DNA of 8,783 nt from Endozoicomonadaceae bacterium (lineage in GTDB: Bacteria > Pseudomonadota > Gammaproteobacteria > Pseudomonadales > Endozoicomonadaceae): the NCBI GenBank assembly GCA_015163815.1, contig JAAOIJ010000118.1:1-8783 (forward strand), written 5' to 3'. The notes under the pieces are model-generated. The model had not been told where the DNA came from. It ran no database searches and saw only the letters and a list, made by a program, of their open reading frames with translations. Below are positions 6,429 through 8,783 of the stretch, in pieces (position 1 is the stretch's first letter; the number at the start of each line of letters is the position of its first letter). The position numbers and the translations under genes are program-made.

Positions 6429-7118
6429 CTATTCATGAGGAATATTCCAAATAATTTGTTTTTTATTATGTTTTTTTAAATATTGATTCACTTGTGAAAA
6501 AGGTTTACTGCCAAAAAAACCTCTGTGAGCGGCTAACGGGGAAGGATGTGGAGATCGAATAATTAAATGATTTTTTTCATTAATAAATTTCCCTTTTTTT
6601 TGAGCATAATTGCCCCATAAAATAAAAATTAAATGTTCTTGTTCTCTTTCTAATGTTTGAATAATATAATCTGTAAATTGCTCCCAACCTTTTCCTTGAT
6701 GCGAAGCGGCTTGTTTATGCTCAACAGTTAACACGCTATTGAGTAATAAAACACCTTGAGTCGCCCAACTATCTAAGCAGCCATGCGTTGCAGGTTCAAT
6801 GCCTAAATCATTTTGTAATTCCATATAAATATTAATCAATGACGGTGGGATAGAAATATGAGGAGGTACAGAAAAGCTTAAACCGGTTGCTTGTTGAGGA
6901 CCATGATATGGATCTTGCCCTAAAATGACCACTTTAACTTGCTCAAAAGGAATTAAATTCAGTGCTCTAAAGTAGTTTTCTCCTTTAGGATAAATTTTTT
7001 TCCCTGCTTTTTTTTCTTGAATTAAAAAATGTTTTAAGGTTTGCATGTATGATTTATTAAACTCGTCACAGAGTTTTGTTTTCCATGTAGCTTCAAGTTG
7101 AATATCGTTTGAATGCAT
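6429..7118 (-). CDS. ung: Uracil-DNA glycosylase (family 1)
   Basis: A 229-residue enzyme, the same length as E. coli Ung. It removes uracil from DNA, whether from cytosine deamination or dUMP misincorporation, starting base-excision repair in the cytoplasm. The water-activating motif GQDPYHG is at 67-73 (catalytic D69), the uracil-binding segment LLLN at 124-127 (N127), and the DNA-intercalation loop HPSPLAAHRGFFG begins at H191, the catalytic histidine. All key residues are present, so it should be active. It lies 33 nt downstream of prfB on the same strand, so cotranscription is likely. An in-frame TAA lies just upstream of the ATG, which fixes the start region. No good Shine-Dalgarno is seen before it, so translation may depend on coupling or be weak. 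It converges on the effector-like cluster. Confidence 0.97.
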   Translation of the reverse strand: MHSNDIQLEATWKTKLCDEFNKSYMQTLKHFLIQEKKAGKKIYPKGENYFRALNLIPFEQVKVVILGQDPYHGPQQATGLSFSVPPHISIPPSLINIYMELQNDLGIEPATHGCLDSWATQGVLLLNSVLTVEHKQAASHQGKGWEQFTDYIIQTLEREQEHLIFILWGNYAQKKGKFINEKNHLIIRSPHPSPLAAHRGFFGSKPFSQVNQYLKKHNKKQIIWNIPHE

Positions 7119-7151
7119 AAATTAAGTCGCTTATTCTATTAGGTTCGTTGA

Positions 7152-8253
7152 TTAATGAGATATGCCTTGCTTTAAGCTAGCTTCAATAAAAATATCTAAT
7201 TCACCATCTAATACAGCTTGACAGTTACTGGTTTCTACTCCAGTACGTAAATCTTTAATTCTTGAAGCATCTAACACATACGATCGAATTTGACTTCCCC
7301 AGCCAATATCCAATTTGCTATCTTCTAATGCTTGCTTGTCTTGTGTTCGTGACATCATTTCTAATTCATATAATTTAGCGCGTAATTGTTGCATCGCTTT
7401 ATCTTTATTTTGATGTTGCGATCGCTGGTTTTGGCATTGCACAATCGTATTGGTTGGTATATGTGTGATACGAATAGCTGAATCGGTTGTATTGACATGT
7501 TGTCCTCCAGCGCCACTTGATCGATAAGTATCAATTCGAAGATCTGCTGGATTAATATGAATGTCAATTTTGTCATCAATCTCTGGGGACACAAAAATAG
7601 AAGCAAAGGAAGTATGGCGCCGATTACCTGAATCAAAAGGTGATTTTCTAACCAATCGATGGACACCAATTTCAGTTCGTAGCCAACCAAAAGCATAAGG
7701 ACCTGTAATTTGCAGAGTGGCTGATTTAATGCCAGCCACATCCCCTGCTGATAATTCGATTAATTCAGTTTGAAATTTTTTGGATTCAGCCCATCGTAAA
7801 TACATTCTAAGTAGCATATTAGCCCAATCTTGCGCTTCTGTACCACCAGAACCAGCCTGAATATCAAGATAGGTATTATTTTCATCCATTTCACCAGAAA
7901 ACATACGCCTAAATTCAAGCTGAGCTAATATTCGTTCTAATTCATGCAGCGTATCTTGTATATCAGATAAACCATTCTCATCATTTTCTTCGATAACAAT
8001 TTGTAACATCATGTCAAGATCGGTAATATCAGTATAGAGTTGATCAATCATATTGACTAATGTTTCTAATTCTTTTTGTTTTTTTCCCAAAGCTTGTGCA
8101 TTTTTTGCATTATTCCAAATTAATGGATTTTCTAATTCGCGCGTCACTTCAATTAATTGATCTTTTTTTTCATCATAGTCAAAGGTACCCCCGAAGGATC
8201 TCTAGTCTAGACAATAGGTTTTTAATTTTTAAAAGGATTAGATTTGTTTCCAT
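7152..8253 (-). CDS. prfB: Peptide chain release factor 2, with programmed +1 frameshift
   Basis: RF2 ends translation at UGA and UAA codons. The gene is read from ATG 8253 for 24 codons to CTT (8184-8182). Ribosomes then slip +1 past base 8181 and continue from GAC (8180) to TAA at 7154-7152, for a product of 366 residues (E. coli: 365). In the full protein the stop-codon-recognition tripeptide SPF is at 204-206 and the catalytic GGQ at 249-251, close to their E. coli positions. The junction reads LRGYL then DYDEKK, as in E. coli RF2. An in-frame TAA upstream excludes a longer zero frame, and a modest AGG lies 10 nt before the ATG. The residue four before GGQ is Ser, where E. coli K-12 carries Thr. 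ung follows after 33 nt. Confidence 0.96.
8179..8193 (-). promoter_or_regulatory. prfB: RF2 autoregulatory +1 frameshift site
   Basis: On the minus strand the sequence is CGG GGG TAC CTT TGA C. The slippery CTT and in-frame TGA (8181-8179) followed by C match the classical site, with a Shine-Dalgarno-like GGGGG three bases upstream of CTT. When RF2 is scarce, slow reading of UGA allows the +1 shift and more RF2 is made (established mechanism). The usual AGG GGG is CGG GGG here, which keeps arginine but loses the A of the internal Shine-Dalgarno. Confidence 0.95.
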
Positions 8254-8481
8254 TGTATAGCAACCTGTTGTGAAGTCGGTGTTTTATGATAATACATGAT
8301 CATATTAAGACGAATAGAATAGAATAGATAGACATGAGGCTATCTCTTTTTTCACGTGTTTCATTTTAACGACATTTAATCTATTTAGTCGACTCTGAAT
8401 ACATCAATGTTTTCAAGTTTTCATAGTCTAAGTAATATGAACAAAAACATCTATAGATATATCGAGTATATTAAAATTATA

Positions 8482-8487
8482 AAGGAG
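8482..8487 (+). promoter_or_regulatory. Ribosome binding site fixing the start of the small acidic gene
   Basis: AAGGAG lies 8 nt before ATG 8496. An in-frame GTG at 8487 overlaps this site and so cannot be the start. Confidence 0.7.
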
Positions 8488-8495
8488 TGTTTAAT

Positions 8496-8753
8496 ATGAA
8501 TATTTCACCTGAATCCAGTATCAACACACTGCCAAATGATCAAGTCAATAATCCTAGATTAGACCAACAAGCTATTTACAAAAAGTATTCTATTCAGAAA
8601 TCATGGGATTCATTTGAAAATGATGATGCACTTAACAGAGATGAATTCGATAGTTATATTTTACATCAAGATCATTACAAGCGAAAAAATGAACAACCTA
8701 ATGATCCTGTTAATGTGAAGAAGGCTTGTTATAGTAAGACAGACTCTATCTGA
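8496..8753 (+). CDS. Small hydrophilic acidic protein, function unknown
   Basis: An 85-residue protein beginning MNISPESSINTLPNDQ, not recognised. It has no TM segment and no signal peptide. The middle is acidic (DSFENDDALNRDEFDSY, about 38-54) and the end is basic with one cysteine (KKACYSKTDSI). High N, D, Q and S content suggests a flexible protein. The ribosome site is strong and resembles those of the cluster genes (TTATAAAGGAG). It is divergent from prfB across a 242-bp spacer, which holds a short (GAATA)3 run (8312-8326) and a palindrome ATGATCAT (8296-8303) but no clear promoter. A small secreted or accessory protein is possible. It could also be a fragment of a larger ancestral gene, though it has its own start and stop. 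Confidence 0.6.
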   Translation: MNISPESSINTLPNDQVNNPRLDQQAIYKKYSIQKSWDSFENDDALNRDEFDSYILHQDHYKRKNEQPNDPVNVKKACYSKTDSI

Positions 8754-8783
8754 ATACACTCAATAACTGAATAAGCATACGAT

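Noticed and set aside
7361..7741. Minus-strand open frame of 126 codons inside prfB
   Set aside because: It is an out-of-frame shadow of the conserved RF2 coding sequence.
8312..8326. Three GAATA units in tandem
   Set aside because: Too short and too low in complexity to call a functional repeat or a phase-variable tract.
8487..8495. GTG start adding three residues to the small acidic protein
   Set aside because: The GTG overlaps the AAGGAG that serves the ATG at 8496.
218..8495. Possible tRNA, riboswitch or CRISPR array in the spacers
   Set aside because: I saw no cloverleaf, no conserved riboswitch core and no regularly spaced repeats in any of the intergenic regions.

Overview
The window is strongly AT-rich bacterial DNA. 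Its two recognisable housekeeping genes, ung and prfB, read as gammaproteobacterial: the RF2 protein is close to the E. coli type over its whole length, and the programmed +1 frameshift site is kept. The low G+C, the mobile-element traces and a cluster of membrane-hairpin/coiled-coil proteins that look like secreted membrane effectors suggest a host-associated or intracellular gammaproteobacterium. The order Legionellales is a reasonable guess, but nothing in the window proves it.

Layout. Positions 1-217 hold the 5' end of an IS30-family insertion sequence, whose transposase runs leftward off the edge. An AT-rich 370-bp spacer follows, with one perfect 16-bp palindrome. Two translationally coupled genes (590-1894 and 1897-3168) encode proteins with an N-terminal transmembrane (TM) helix, a polar linker of about 60 residues, a tight double-TM hairpin and a long helical/coiled-coil C-terminus. 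A strong hairpin ends this pair. The next spacer holds a GC-richer patch and a 141-bp MITE-like element with 18-bp terminal inverted repeats. Then come a short gene with only the hairpin and a brief tail (3855-4370) and a long gene with the full architecture (4492-6099), the latter with its own sigma70-like promoter. A 329-bp spacer without a convincing gene follows.

On the minus strand prfB (8253-7152, with frameshift) and ung (7118-6429) form a probable two-gene unit that converges on the effector-like cluster. Divergent from prfB is a small acidic protein of unknown function (8496-8753).

Interpretation. The four proteins at 590-6099 share topology and spacing rather than obvious sequence identity, and they look like a diverged tandem paralogous family that I do not recognise by name. 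The architecture resembles chlamydial-type inclusion-membrane proteins and some type IV effectors: a bilobed hydrophobic hairpin plus a coiled coil, with no classical signal peptide. That resemblance is structural inference only. The cluster sits between IS/MITE sequences and a conserved housekeeping locus, as expected of an accessory insertion.
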